Source: an uncultured Halieaceae bacterium (GTDB taxonomy: Bacteria; Pseudomonadota; Gammaproteobacteria; Pseudomonadales; Halieaceae). Taken from it: a stretch of DNA of 64,000 bases. Shown here piece by piece: positions 8,770 through 17,423 of this stretch. The notes beneath the pieces were generated by a model, which was not told where the DNA came from, did no database searches, and saw only the letters and a program-made list of their open reading frames with translations. Numbering within the stretch: position 1 is the first letter of the stretch; the number at the start of each line of letters is the position of its first letter. The stretch spans positions 1 to 64,000 of the forward strand of contig CAJXMD010000001.1 of the NCBI GenBank assembly GCA_913056165.1. The letters are read 5' to 3'. Both the position numbers and the translations under genes were made by a program.

Positions 8770-9961
8770 TCCGGTCGAGCACTGAAGCGACGTCCCCTTC
8801 AGTAAGCAGACGCGGCGACACATAACCATCGCTCTCTTCAACCGCTCGGCTAATCAACAGTGGATAGTCTTTTTTACTGATAGCGTCACAGGTTGTTGGC
8901 AGGTTTGAATTGACTCCCAGCAATTCAATGGCGTCTATGACTCTCCCAGCCGCATCGGATTGAGCAGCATCGATGCCCATAAGCGGTCCAAGCTCTGTCA
9001 ATTTGGCTTCAGCACAAGGGCCATAGACCCGGAGCAAATGCGGCATGACCATGTTATTGGCGACACCATGTGGCAAGTGATACAGCGAACCCAATTGATG
9101 GGCAATCGCGTGAATGCTGCCGACGTTTACCTGATTGATGGCGACGCCCCCATAATAGGCCGCCACAGCCATACCCAATCGCGCCTCAGCATTGTCTGGC
9201 TCTGCCAGCACTCTGGGTAGCCATTCAAAGACTCCTCGAATACACATGCTCGCGGTTTCTCGTCGGGTTCCACGTTCCCAGCGACCGATATAAGCCTCTA
9301 CGCCGTGGGTCAACGCGTCCATACCGGTGGCAGCCGTAATCATTGGGGGCAGGCCAAGCATCAGATCTGGATCCAACGCTACTGCCCTCGGGAGCATGGC
9401 GGACCCGCTGATAACATTTTTACTGTGATCATTCTCATCGGTGATAACGGCGCCCATCGTCGCCTCGCTGCCGGTGCCCGCTGTGGTAGGGATTACATAA
9501 ATTGGGGCTGCGTCCTCAGGCGCCTTTTGAAAACCAACCCAGGACTCGGGCTCACTGTCAGCTTCTGCCATAAGGGCGATCATTTTGGCTGCATCTATGG
9601 AAGAGCCACCCCCAACAGCCAACACCGCGGTCGCATTTCCCGACTTCAATGCCTCCGCACCCTCTCTGACATGGGTAAAGGTGGGATCTGGCTTAACACC
9701 GTCATACCAGTGGAGGCGCACACCTTTTGCGGACAGTGGGGCAACCGCGCTGTCAGCCAATCCCAGCTCTCGCAAGGGGCCGTCCGTGACCACAAGCACA
9801 TCCCGATGGCCACTCTCGGCGATTCGACTGCAGAGGTGGCCGGTACTGCCCGCTCCAATAAAAGCAAAGTGGGGTGATGTCGCTTTTGAGCCGACCAACA
9901 GCTTCGCCAAGCTAATTCTGAAGTGCCATAAAGCCTGTCTTAGAAACATCGGTTTTGCCAT
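8759..9961 (-). CDS. Iron-containing alcohol dehydrogenase
   Basis: This is a group III (Fe-ADH) NAD(P)-dependent oxidoreductase that interconverts alcohols with aldehydes or ketones. The cofactor motif GGGSSIDAAK, the PTTAGTGSEAT loop, the DALTHGVEAY metal region and the HAIAHQLGSLYHLPHG block with the metal histidines are all present. Length is 400 aa, slightly over the usual 385. The start is well supported by AGGAGG seven bases before the ATG. It is convergent with the esterase (11-base overlap) and divergent from the quinone oxidoreductase. The substrate is unknown; a role in alcohol or polyol catabolism with nearby genes is an inference. Confidence 0.92.
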   Translation of the reverse strand: MAKPMFLRQALWHFRISLAKLLVGSKATSPHFAFIGAGSTGHLCSRIAESGHRDVLVVTDGPLRELGLADSAVAPLSAKGVRLHWYDGVKPDPTFTHVREGAEALKSGNATAVLAVGGGSSIDAAKMIALMAEADSEPESWVGFQKAPEDAAPIYVIPTTAGTGSEATMGAVITDENDHSKNVISGSAMLPRAVALDPDLMLGLPPMITAATGMDALTHGVEAYIGRWERGTRRETASMCIRGVFEWLPRVLAEPDNAEARLGMAVAAYYGGVAINQVNVGSIHAIAHQLGSLYHLPHGVANNMVMPHLLRVYGPCAEAKLTELGPLMGIDAAQSDAAGRVIDAIELLGVNSNLPTTCDAISKKDYPLLISRAVEESDGYVSPRLLTEGDVASVLDRISA

Positions 9962-10080
9962 GGACTATCCTCCTGATGAGTTTCCTGCACAGCCCAGACC
10001 GCAGACAGCCTCGGCGACGTTTTCTCCACTGTAGCGCACCCGAGCGGTGGGTTATGCTGACACTAGGCTAGGAGTTTCTA

Positions 10081-11058
10081 ATGGACAGAAGATACATAGA
10101 TATCGAAGACAGCGACACCCTCGTGTTACGAACCGACCGCGTGCCCGAACCAGGTCCTGAGGAGGTGCTGATTGCAGTAGATTTTGCGGGAGTCAATCGG
10201 GCCGATGTCCTGCAGCGTTTGGGGCTTTATCCGATTCCGGAGGACGCTTCCCCGGTCATGGGGCTAGAGGTATCGGGCACCGTCGTTGATGTCGGCGAGG
10301 ACATCCGTCGATTTAAAACTGGCGATAAGGTATGCGCTCTGGTTCATGGCGGCGGCTATGCAAGCCATGCCATCGCTCGGGAAGATCACGCCTTTCTGCT
10401 TCCCGGTGGTCTGACGACCAGAGATGGCGCGGCGCTTCCAGAGGCGCTGTTAACCGTATGGCACAACGTCTTCAATCTGGGCAATTTGCAACCCGGCAGT
10501 ACCCTGTTAATACATGGGGGTAGCAGTGGCATTGGAACAATGGGTGTCCAGATGGGCCTCGCTTTCGGGGCCAGAGTCATCGCCACCGCCGGCGGGGAGC
10601 AAAAGTGCCAGCGCGTGCGGGAACTGGGCGCTGAATTTGTCGCGGATTACCGGGCAGGCGACTTAGCTCAACAGATCGACACAGCAGGATATAGAGGCAA
10701 GATCGACGTAATACTGGATATCGCCGGTGGCGATTTCGTTGCTGTAAATCTTGATCTTGCGGCACCCGATGCTCGAATCGTGTGCATCGGAGTGATGCGT
10801 GGTGCGAAGGCTGAAATCGACTTGTTTCAGATCTTGATGAAGCGGCTTACCGTAACAGGAAGCACCCTAAGAGGCATGGGGGCTGCCGGCAGGGCGGATG
10901 GATTTCGAGCGATCGAAGATCTGGTTCTGCCTTGGCTTAACGCAGGGTCGGTGCGTCCGGTGATTGAGGACGTGTGGCCGCTCGAGCAGGCGATGGATGC
11001 CCACCAAAAAATGCAAAGCGGCTCTCATTTTGGCAAGCTATTGCTTAACTGTGGTTAA
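10081..11058 (+). CDS. NAD(P)H-quinone oxidoreductase, PIG3-type zinc-independent MDR
   Basis: This is a medium-chain dehydrogenase/reductase without zinc ligands that reduces quinones with NADPH. Diagnostic pieces are VDFAGVNRADVLQR, the glycine-rich GLEVSGTV, LPEALLTVWHNVF, and the nucleotide-binding LIHGGSSGIGTMGVQ. The block ITGS-like TVTGSTLRGM and the C-terminal HFGKLLL are typical of the PIG3/TP53I3 group. Length is 325 aa, usual. AGGAG lies six bases before the ATG. The transglycosylase gene starts 16 bases after the stop, so both are likely on one transcript, although a functional link is not obvious. Confidence 0.9.
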   Translation: MDRRYIDIEDSDTLVLRTDRVPEPGPEEVLIAVDFAGVNRADVLQRLGLYPIPEDASPVMGLEVSGTVVDVGEDIRRFKTGDKVCALVHGGGYASHAIAREDHAFLLPGGLTTRDGAALPEALLTVWHNVFNLGNLQPGSTLLIHGGSSGIGTMGVQMGLAFGARVIATAGGEQKCQRVRELGAEFVADYRAGDLAQQIDTAGYRGKIDVILDIAGGDFVAVNLDLAAPDARIVCIGVMRGAKAEIDLFQILMKRLTVTGSTLRGMGAAGRADGFRAIEDLVLPWLNAGSVRPVIEDVWPLEQAMDAHQKMQSGSHFGKLLLNCG

Positions 11059-11074
11059 CACTGTGGTGGCGAAA

Positions 11075-12544
11075 ATGGAAATGTCTATTCTGCAATCCTG
11101 TCGCTGGCTGAGTTTATTCGCCACCCTAATGCTGCACCCCTATCCTGCAGCACATGCTGATTCACCCACCTCTCTCGCCGATGTCGGCCTTTCTCTCGGC
11201 AGAGGCGCTGAGACTGGGGACCTCGACAGTATCGTGGAGAGACGGACCCTTCGAATTCTGACGGTGTACGGCCCTGGTCGCTACTATCTTGATAATGGCC
11301 CACAGGGCATAACCGCAGAATATGCAACCCGGCTTGGCAATGTGCTCAATGAGGCCTATGAAACAGGGCAACTGAAAGTGCTGGTCGTTGTCATTCCGGT
11401 TGCCCGAGATGAGCTGTTTGATGCGCTGACATCAGGTCGGGGGGACGTTGTCATTGCCGGCACCACGATTACTGACGCGAGGCGAGCTTCCGTAGACTTT
11501 ACCATTCCTGTAAGCAAGCCACTCAAAGAGATTGTGGTAACCGGGCCGACGGCACCAACTCTACGTGCTCTCGAGGATTTTTCTGGCAAAACGATCCACG
11601 TTCGCAGCTCATCGAGCTACGCCGAAAGCATAAAGCAGCTCAACAACAAATTGGAGGCGCAGGACAAGCCACCCGCGATTATTCAGCCTATCTCGGAGCT
11701 TCTCGAGGACGAAGATCTCATCGAGATGGTAAACGCCGGGCTACTGCCTTGGGCAGTTGTCGATAGCTACAAACCGACCATGTGGAAGGATGTTTTTACC
11801 GCGGCCAAGATCCGAGACGACCTCGTTCTCCGCGAGGGTGGGCGTCTCGCCTGGGCGGTGCGAAAAAATAATCCTGAGCTCAAAAAATTTCTCAATGAGT
11901 TCCTTCGTGATAATAAAGAAGGAACGCTTTTCGGAAATATCCTTCGAAATCGCTACGTCAGGGATTTTGATTGGGCAAGCAATGCCACTGCTTCGAATGA
12001 ACTTCAAAAGTACCGGTCTCTGGAGCGCTATTTCAGAGAGCACGGAGAGACTTATGGCATAGAGCCGGCACTACTAGCAGCGCAGGGCTTTCAAGAATCA
12101 AGACTCGATCAAAACGTCAGAAGTCAGGCTGGTGCCATTGGCATCATGCAGTTGCTGCCTAGCACCGCAAGCGATAAAAATGTTGGCATCCCCAATATCC
12201 ATGAAATCGAGCCGAATATAGAAGCGGGAGCCAAGTACATGTCTTTCTTAAAAAACCGATATTTTAGTGGCCCTGAGCTCGACAGCTTTAACGGCGCTTT
12301 ACTCGCGCTGGCGGCATACAACGCAGGACCCGCCAAAATTCGCCGGCTTAGAAAAGTGGCGTCGGAGCGGGGCTACGACCCGAATCGCTGGTTTGATCAC
12401 GTGGAAGTAATCGCTGCGGAACAAATAGGGCGCGAGACAGTGCAATATGTCTCTAATATCTTCAAATATTACCTTTCCTATAAGCTAGTAGATCAACAAA
12501 GCGAGCGGCGCGATAAAGCCCGCTCTGAAGTGGGGGTTCAATAA
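11075..12544 (+). CDS. mltF: MltF-like membrane-bound lytic murein transglycosylase
   Basis: This protein combines a periplasmic substrate-binding domain (about residues 45-290, with the type-3 SBP pattern TLRILTVYGPGRYY) and a C-terminal SLT family 1 lysozyme-like domain. The catalytic Glu is near residue 341 in GFQESRLDQ, followed by QAGAIGIMQLLPSTA and ALAAYNAGPAKIRRL, all hallmark SLT motifs. It cleaves peptidoglycan to 1,6-anhydro-MurNAc products. The N terminus carries a signal-like segment (SLFATLMLHPYPAAHA). The frame opens farther upstream inside the previous gene, but the ATG at 11075 precedes the signal peptide; an ATG two codons later and a GTG three codons earlier are alternatives. 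Domain order matches MltF; the symbol is given on that basis. Confidence 0.88.
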   Translation: MEMSILQSCRWLSLFATLMLHPYPAAHADSPTSLADVGLSLGRGAETGDLDSIVERRTLRILTVYGPGRYYLDNGPQGITAEYATRLGNVLNEAYETGQLKVLVVVIPVARDELFDALTSGRGDVVIAGTTITDARRASVDFTIPVSKPLKEIVVTGPTAPTLRALEDFSGKTIHVRSSSSYAESIKQLNNKLEAQDKPPAIIQPISELLEDEDLIEMVNAGLLPWAVVDSYKPTMWKDVFTAAKIRDDLVLREGGRLAWAVRKNNPELKKFLNEFLRDNKEGTLFGNILRNRYVRDFDWASNATASNELQKYRSLERYFREHGETYGIEPALLAAQGFQESRLDQNVRSQAGAIGIMQLLPSTASDKNVGIPNIHEIEPNIEAGAKYMSFLKNRYFSGPELDSFNGALLALAAYNAGPAKIRRLRKVASERGYDPNRWFDHVEVIAAEQIGRETVQYVSNIFKYYLSYKLVDQQSERRDKARSEVGVQ

Positions 12545-12571
12545 ATTCCGAGCATCAGCAGCGCTGGTTTA

Positions 12572-13411
12572 CTAGAAGAGGTAGCTAACGGCGGCTGTAA
12601 AGCCGTTAAATTTCATATCAAACCGATTGAACCCTCTGTCAACGGTTTCTTCTATATCCGCGGACACGTGCTGAAATCCAGCAGATAGACCAAAGGCTTG
12701 TGTTATTTGGTACTGCAGACGGACATTGCCGTATAGGAAATCACCGCTGTACTGATCAACGTTTGCGGACAACCACCCCAAGGTTCCAAATACTGACCAC
12801 TTATCATTCAGAGCATAAAACCCTGTGGTGCGAAGGTTTGGAACCGGTGCGGTCAGGGAGGCCTTGCTTCGGGTTTCAGCCTCTCCCACATTCTCGCCCT
12901 CCAGGGCGAGCGTGCCTTTCAAGCTAAGGGAGGCATCAAATAAGTGCAGACCACCACCCACCTGCCACTCAAAATGATCGCTACGTCGCAGCGTGTACAT
13001 GACGTCAGCAATATAAGTATCTAGTGTAAAATCCAGATCTACAGAAGCGCCTGCGGTAAACTCTCGCCCCTCGAAATTGAAGTCATCAGTGACAGTAAAC
13101 TGGTTGCCTGTGTTAAATCGGTAAGCGCCAACAGAGGCTGCCCAACGATCATTGAACCGGTGACGAAATTCTAGCAACCAACTGGTGTACTCTTTGTCGG
13201 CGCCTAGGTCATCAAGCCTGAGGGTGCGGGCATCAAAGCTGCCCCGCTGAGCAGTGACATTCCCTTCACCCTCCTGCACAAAGGCGCCGAAAAAGAGAGC
13301 GTTATCCTTGACCAGATAAGGATTCGTCGCTTTGTTGTCATCATCAGCCAATACCGCTGCGCTGGCTCCACAGCCTATCGCGATAACAACAAATCGGAGA
13401 AATATAATCAT
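12572..13411 (-). CDS. Outer-membrane beta-barrel protein of unknown function
   Basis: This protein of about 279 residues has an N-terminal signal peptide (FLRFVVIAIGCGASAAVLA) and then alternating hydrophobic/hydrophilic strands ending in a C-terminal aromatic (AVSYLF), the usual signature for BAM-assembled barrels. No enzymatic motif was seen. The frame opens at 13435 but the ATG at 13411 has GAGGGAG seven bases upstream and begins the signal peptide. It lies 27 bases after the RNase J-like gene in the same direction, so probably the same operon (DUF481 protein, RNase J-like, barrel). I do not recognise the specific family; the barrel call rests on composition and the C-terminal motif. Confidence 0.75.
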   Translation of the reverse strand: MIIFLRFVVIAIGCGASAAVLADDDNKATNPYLVKDNALFFGAFVQEGEGNVTAQRGSFDARTLRLDDLGADKEYTSWLLEFRHRFNDRWAASVGAYRFNTGNQFTVTDDFNFEGREFTAGASVDLDFTLDTYIADVMYTLRRSDHFEWQVGGGLHLFDASLSLKGTLALEGENVGEAETRSKASLTAPVPNLRTTGFYALNDKWSVFGTLGWLSANVDQYSGDFLYGNVRLQYQITQAFGLSAGFQHVSADIEETVDRGFNRFDMKFNGFTAAVSYLF

Positions 13412-13438
13412 TGCAACTCCCTCGCCCGGCATCAAACT

Positions 13439-14812
13439 TTACGCGAATTCCAGCCGCGCTTCATCTTCCAGCCAGCGGAGCCTTCCCGTGGGGGCCCAGC
13501 GCCTGCGAATCCCCGGTGTTGGCGCAATATAAAACAGATCTCCATTGGTTCCAGTCAACACGGCACCGGCACCGGCACCCCGGGCTATTTTTCCATTAGC
13601 CGCCATATGATCCTGCTCACCGTGAACCGGGATTACTACCTCTGGTCGCAGTAAGTTGTATAGATCCCGTAACTCTTCCTCGCAGGGATGACCCGACGCG
13701 TGCAACGTATTCTTGCTGTTATCCGCATGAAGCACCTGTATTCCACGCTCCTGGAATCGGCCGATAAGGCGGTCGACCGACTGCTCGTTACCCGGGATGG
13801 TTTTGGCGCTAAAGATGACGGTATCACCTTCGTCGAGGCATAGTTTGGGGTGGCTATCCATAGCCAGTCGGTGAAGCGCTGAACCAATTTCTCCCTGACT
13901 ACCAGTAGCCAACGCCAATATCTCCTTTTTCGGCAAATAGTCCAAATGGCCTGCATCGATGGCACAAAACTCCGTCGCTAAGTGGTCAGTGGCGCGGGCA
14001 CTGCGATACATATTTTCTAGGGATCGGCCAAGTAAGCCAACACGGCGCCCTGTGGCGTGCCCGAGCCTTAATATCGTTTGCAACCGCGCTATATTGCTGG
14101 CGAAGCAGCCAATGACCACTTTCCCCGTGAGCGGCGCCACCACTCTCAGCAAGCCATCCGCCACATCGCCCTCGGAAGGGGACCGGCCTGGTTTCATTGC
14201 GTTGGTCGAGTCGCAAATGACGGCATTTGGCTGCTCTAGGTTCCGACTCTTCCAATCTTCCGGCTTCCACGGATCAGCGACCACCGGCCGCTGATCTATC
14301 TTCCAATCTGCCGTGTGGATAATGTGACAGCCCGGTGTGCGGATCGACAGTGCACAGGTCTCCGGGGTCGAGTGAGTCAATGGCAGCCATTCCACATCGA
14401 AAACCCCAATTTTATGACGTGATGCCGGGACAACTTCAATCATTGGGTTTGGCAGCTCACCGCCCCGCCAGCCAATTTTTCGACGCAGAACGCTTGCGGT
14501 GAAGGGGGTCGTGTAGACCGGGCACTGAAATCGTGACCACAAATAAGGCACTGCGCCAAGATGATCCTCGTGGGCATGGGTAATGATAAGTCCATCAAGC
14601 AGGTGCCGGCGGCTGGCAATGAAATCCGGGTCCGGCATCTGGATGCTGGCACTGCCAGCACGTCCTCGTCCGTCCTGCTCAAACGTAATGCCGCAATCCA
14701 CCATCAGCCAGCGGCCGTTGTGGCCATACAGATTGAGGTTCATGCCAATTTCGCCGCATCCCCCCAGCGGCAGAAACCAGGTAGCCTCAGGCCCAGGCTC
14801 CACAGTTACCAC
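13439..14812 (-). CDS. RNase J-like metallo-beta-lactamase/beta-CASP protein
   Basis: This zinc-dependent nuclease-type protein keeps the RNase J motif series: PLGGCGEIGMN at the start, HAHEDHLGA (metal), HTADWKIDQRP, CDSTNAMKPGRSPSE, TGSQGEIGSAL, SAKTIPGNE, HASGHP and PVHGEQDHM. RNase J degrades or processes RNA 5' to 3' and endonucleolytically. At 457 aa it lacks the roughly 100-residue C-terminal domain of full-length RNase J (about 555 aa). It starts with GTG, seven bases inside the end of the DUF481 gene, and a second GTG is three codons later. RNase J is unusual in gammaproteobacteria, where RNase E dominates, so an altered substrate is possible. Confidence 0.83.
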   Translation of the reverse strand: MVTVEPGPEATWFLPLGGCGEIGMNLNLYGHNGRWLMVDCGITFEQDGRGRAGSASIQMPDPDFIASRRHLLDGLIITHAHEDHLGAVPYLWSRFQCPVYTTPFTASVLRRKIGWRGGELPNPMIEVVPASRHKIGVFDVEWLPLTHSTPETCALSIRTPGCHIIHTADWKIDQRPVVADPWKPEDWKSRNLEQPNAVICDSTNAMKPGRSPSEGDVADGLLRVVAPLTGKVVIGCFASNIARLQTILRLGHATGRRVGLLGRSLENMYRSARATDHLATEFCAIDAGHLDYLPKKEILALATGSQGEIGSALHRLAMDSHPKLCLDEGDTVIFSAKTIPGNEQSVDRLIGRFQERGIQVLHADNSKNTLHASGHPCEEELRDLYNLLRPEVVIPVHGEQDHMAANGKIARGAGAGAVLTGTNGDLFYIAPTPGIRRRWAPTGRLRWLEDEARLEFA

Positions 14813-15960
14813 GCATAACCGATACGGAAGTTATATTTCTCGTCCACCTCGGTGTCCAAAGAGGCATCGTAATCCACGGTGATTTCTGCAGCGGCCTGAA
14901 AACCGAAGACAAGGGGGAATGAAAGTCCTGCCGTCGTTTTAAGAAGCAATTGATCCGATCCTGACACACCCAAAATACCAATGTGTCTCAAGTACAACTT
15001 CGAGTCTCCACCCAAAATGCTGCTCTCGCCGGTAAGGTTCCAGTTGACCGCGCCGTAACTCTCCGTTGGATCATCGCAGCCAATAGCCTGCACAGCATTC
15101 CGCTGTAAGCATGTATCGGGGACAAGGTAATCAGTCTGAACATAAGCCGCTCCAAGTTCACCGTCGAGGGCCAGATAAGGCTTCTCAACAAGCTTTTTGC
15201 CAACATAAGGGCCGATGTAAGTTCGAAGATCGATGTCAGCGAGGGTGTCCGCTTCCACTGCGACGTTAGCGCCAACATAGTAGCTGCTATCGGTGAGGAA
15301 ATAGTCGTATTTACCAAGGAGCTTCCAATTATCGGCGGTGTCAATCCATTTCCTGTTCTGCGGACCCTCAGGAGATGAAGAATCATAGTCGGCATTAGCA
15401 CTGGAATCTTTATCGAGGCGGGCATTTATTGTGTAGCGATCTCGAGTGCTTCGAACCACGGTATTAATGGCCACATCCAGTTCGTCAGTTTCGGTATTGC
15501 CTCGATTGACTACCAGTGCGGCACTGGTATCCCCGGTCCACCGATAGCCCTCACCTTTTTCCCAGGCACGAGGGTTCATGATGGCAATATCAGTTAGGCC
15601 CAAAGATACCTGTTGACTGACGACCTCACCACCCGATACCACCAACCCTTCAAGATTCACTAATTGATCATTTTTGAGGAGAATTTCAGTGGGATGACGC
15701 CACTCTAAATTAACCACATACTCCAAACCAATTTCGAGATCCTCCTCGTCAAACTGGGTGGCCAAGAAGAGTTTGTTATCCCGTATATCCACAATGGCAC
15801 CAACGAGCCGCGAGCCATCAGATAGTTCCACAGTGGTCTGGGTGACAGGATCTACCGTCAGTGACGCTTCAACCGCATGAAGTGTAGAAGAGAAAAATAA
15901 AGCCCCACAAAAAACGGTAGTAACCAGCGGGCGCAGTGATGACATTAAAGGTAAACTCAT
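14806..15960 (-). CDS. DUF481 outer-membrane protein (YdiY-like)
   Basis: This protein of about 384 residues has a signal peptide (SLRPLVTTVFCGALFFSSTLHA), a small N-terminal domain (VELSDGSRLVGAIVDIRDNKLFLAT, an SH3-like Lsm-type strand pattern) and a DUF481 beta-barrel with GDTSAALVVNRGNTETDE and a C-terminal aromatic (RIGYAW). The function of DUF481 proteins is unknown; E. coli YdiY is acid-induced. The frame extends to 16023, but the ATG at 15960 (or the one at 15945) fits the signal peptide and leaves room for the divergent glutathione reductase promoter. The stop overlaps the RNase J-like gene by seven bases. Confidence 0.82.
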   Translation of the reverse strand: MSLPLMSSLRPLVTTVFCGALFFSSTLHAVEASLTVDPVTQTTVELSDGSRLVGAIVDIRDNKLFLATQFDEEDLEIGLEYVVNLEWRHPTEILLKNDQLVNLEGLVVSGGEVVSQQVSLGLTDIAIMNPRAWEKGEGYRWTGDTSAALVVNRGNTETDELDVAINTVVRSTRDRYTINARLDKDSSANADYDSSSPEGPQNRKWIDTADNWKLLGKYDYFLTDSSYYVGANVAVEADTLADIDLRTYIGPYVGKKLVEKPYLALDGELGAAYVQTDYLVPDTCLQRNAVQAIGCDDPTESYGAVNWNLTGESSILGGDSKLYLRHIGILGVSGSDQLLLKTTAGLSFPLVFGFQAAAEITVDYDASLDTEVDEKYNFRIGYAW

Positions 15961-16064
15961 GGAAATGGAATCCGCCAAATGTTCTTCGCTGATAGCGTAC
16001 GCCAAAGGCCCAGCGATTGACATCAGCTGTCACACAAACGTCAGTAATTGATAGCAACCAAGCC

Positions 16065-17423
16065 ATGAAAAACTCCTGTTTTGATTATGACCTTTTGGTG
16101 ATTGGCGCTGGCTCTGGAGGAGTCAGAGCCGCACGCACAGCAGCCTCCCTTGGGGCAAGAGTAGCGGTGGTAGAGGATCGCTACATGGGAGGTACCTGTG
16201 TCAATGTCGGCTGTGTTCCTAAAAAGCTCTATGTGTACGCAAGCGAATACGGTAAGGGCTTTACCGATGCGGCTGGCTTCGGGTGGAGCACTGAGAACGT
16301 GCAGTTTGACTGGCCCACCCTGCGCGATAACAAAAAAACTGAGATATCCCGTCTTAATAGGATTTATGAGCGGCTTCTGGACAACGCGGGAGCCACGATT
16401 ATTCACGGTAGGGCCCGTCTTCACGACTCCAATGTCGTTGACGTAGACGGACAGCAGGTCTCCGCGGAGAAGGTGCTTTTGGCCACGGGAACCTGGCCTT
16501 TCATTCCTCCTTTTACCGGTCATGAGCATGCACTAAGTTCAAACGAAATTTTTGACTTGGACGACTTCCCTGATCGGCTTTTGGTGATTGGTGGGGGTTA
16601 CATCGCGACCGAATTCGCCGGAATTTTCAATGGCCTTGGATCCCGCGTGACGCAGCTATATCGCGGGGATTTGTTCATGCGGGGGTTTGATTCGGATATT
16701 CGCGCTTTTCTCGCCGCAGAGATGCTCAAAACCGGTGTCGATCTCCGCTTCAATGCCAATCCCCAGAGCATTGAACCCAGCAGCGACGGTCTGCTGGTTA
16801 CCCTCGGGAATCAGGGAAACCTGAAAGTGGATGCGGTCCTCGCGGCTACCGGTCGACGACCTAACATAGAAGGCCTGAATCTCGAAATCACTGATATCCA
16901 ATACACCAAGAATGGCTTCATCGCGGTGGACAAGTGTTTTCAAACTGCCGAGCCCTGGTTGTACGCTCTGGGCGATCTCATCGGTGGGCCGCAACTAACC
17001 CCGGTTGCGTTGGCGCAGGGCACCGCCTTTGCTCACCAGCACTACGGTCAAGGCAGTCAGGCTCCAGACCTGGAATACGTACCCACTGCGGTTTTTAGTC
17101 AGCCCAACGTTGGAACAGTTGGCCATACGGAAGAGACTGCAAGAAAAATGTTCGGCGATGTCAGCATCTTCAAATCTGAATTCAAACCCATGAAGCATAC
17201 GCTTAGCGGAAAGGATGAGAGATCACTCATGAAGCTGATTGTCGACGCATCCACAAACCGGGTGGTCGGGTTGCACATGGTCGGCCCAGATGCAGGCGAG
17301 ATTGTGCAAGGCATGGCGGTGGCAATACAAATGGGCGCGACGAAAGCTGATTTTGATCGCACTATCGGCATTCACCCTACGGCTGCCGAAGAGTTCGTCA
17401 CGATGCGAGAGCCGGTCGGATGA
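16065..17423 (+). CDS. gor: Glutathione-disulfide reductase
   Basis: This homodimeric flavoenzyme reduces oxidised glutathione with NADPH. It has the FAD-binding LLVIGAGSGGVRAAR, the redox-active pair Cys45/Cys50 in GGTCVNVGCVPKK, the NADPH fold LLVIGGGYIATEFAG, the second FAD motif YALGDLIGG, and the C-terminal catalytic HPTAAEEF. The residues at 40-60 follow gammaproteobacterial Gor rather than lipoamide dehydrogenase or mercuric reductase. The frame opens at 16017, but the ATG at 16065 matches the usual N terminus. A consensus -35 hexamer TTGACA is present at 16017-16022 without a clear -10. The TSUP gene overlaps the stop (ATGATG), pointing to one operon. Confidence 0.95.
   Translation: MKNSCFDYDLLVIGAGSGGVRAARTAASLGARVAVVEDRYMGGTCVNVGCVPKKLYVYASEYGKGFTDAAGFGWSTENVQFDWPTLRDNKKTEISRLNRIYERLLDNAGATIIHGRARLHDSNVVDVDGQQVSAEKVLLATGTWPFIPPFTGHEHALSSNEIFDLDDFPDRLLVIGGGYIATEFAGIFNGLGSRVTQLYRGDLFMRGFDSDIRAFLAAEMLKTGVDLRFNANPQSIEPSSDGLLVTLGNQGNLKVDAVLAATGRRPNIEGLNLEITDIQYTKNGFIAVDKCFQTAEPWLYALGDLIGGPQLTPVALAQGTAFAHQHYGQGSQAPDLEYVPTAVFSQPNVGTVGHTEETARKMFGDVSIFKSEFKPMKHTLSGKDERSLMKLIVDASTNRVVGLHMVGPDAGEIVQGMAVAIQMGATKADFDRTIGIHPTAAEEFVTMREPVG

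Noticed and set aside
16017-16064. Longer N terminus for glutathione reductase overlapping the divergent DUF481 gene
   Set aside because: The first 16 residues do not match the family and would leave no promoter space; the ATG at 16065 begins the standard sequence.
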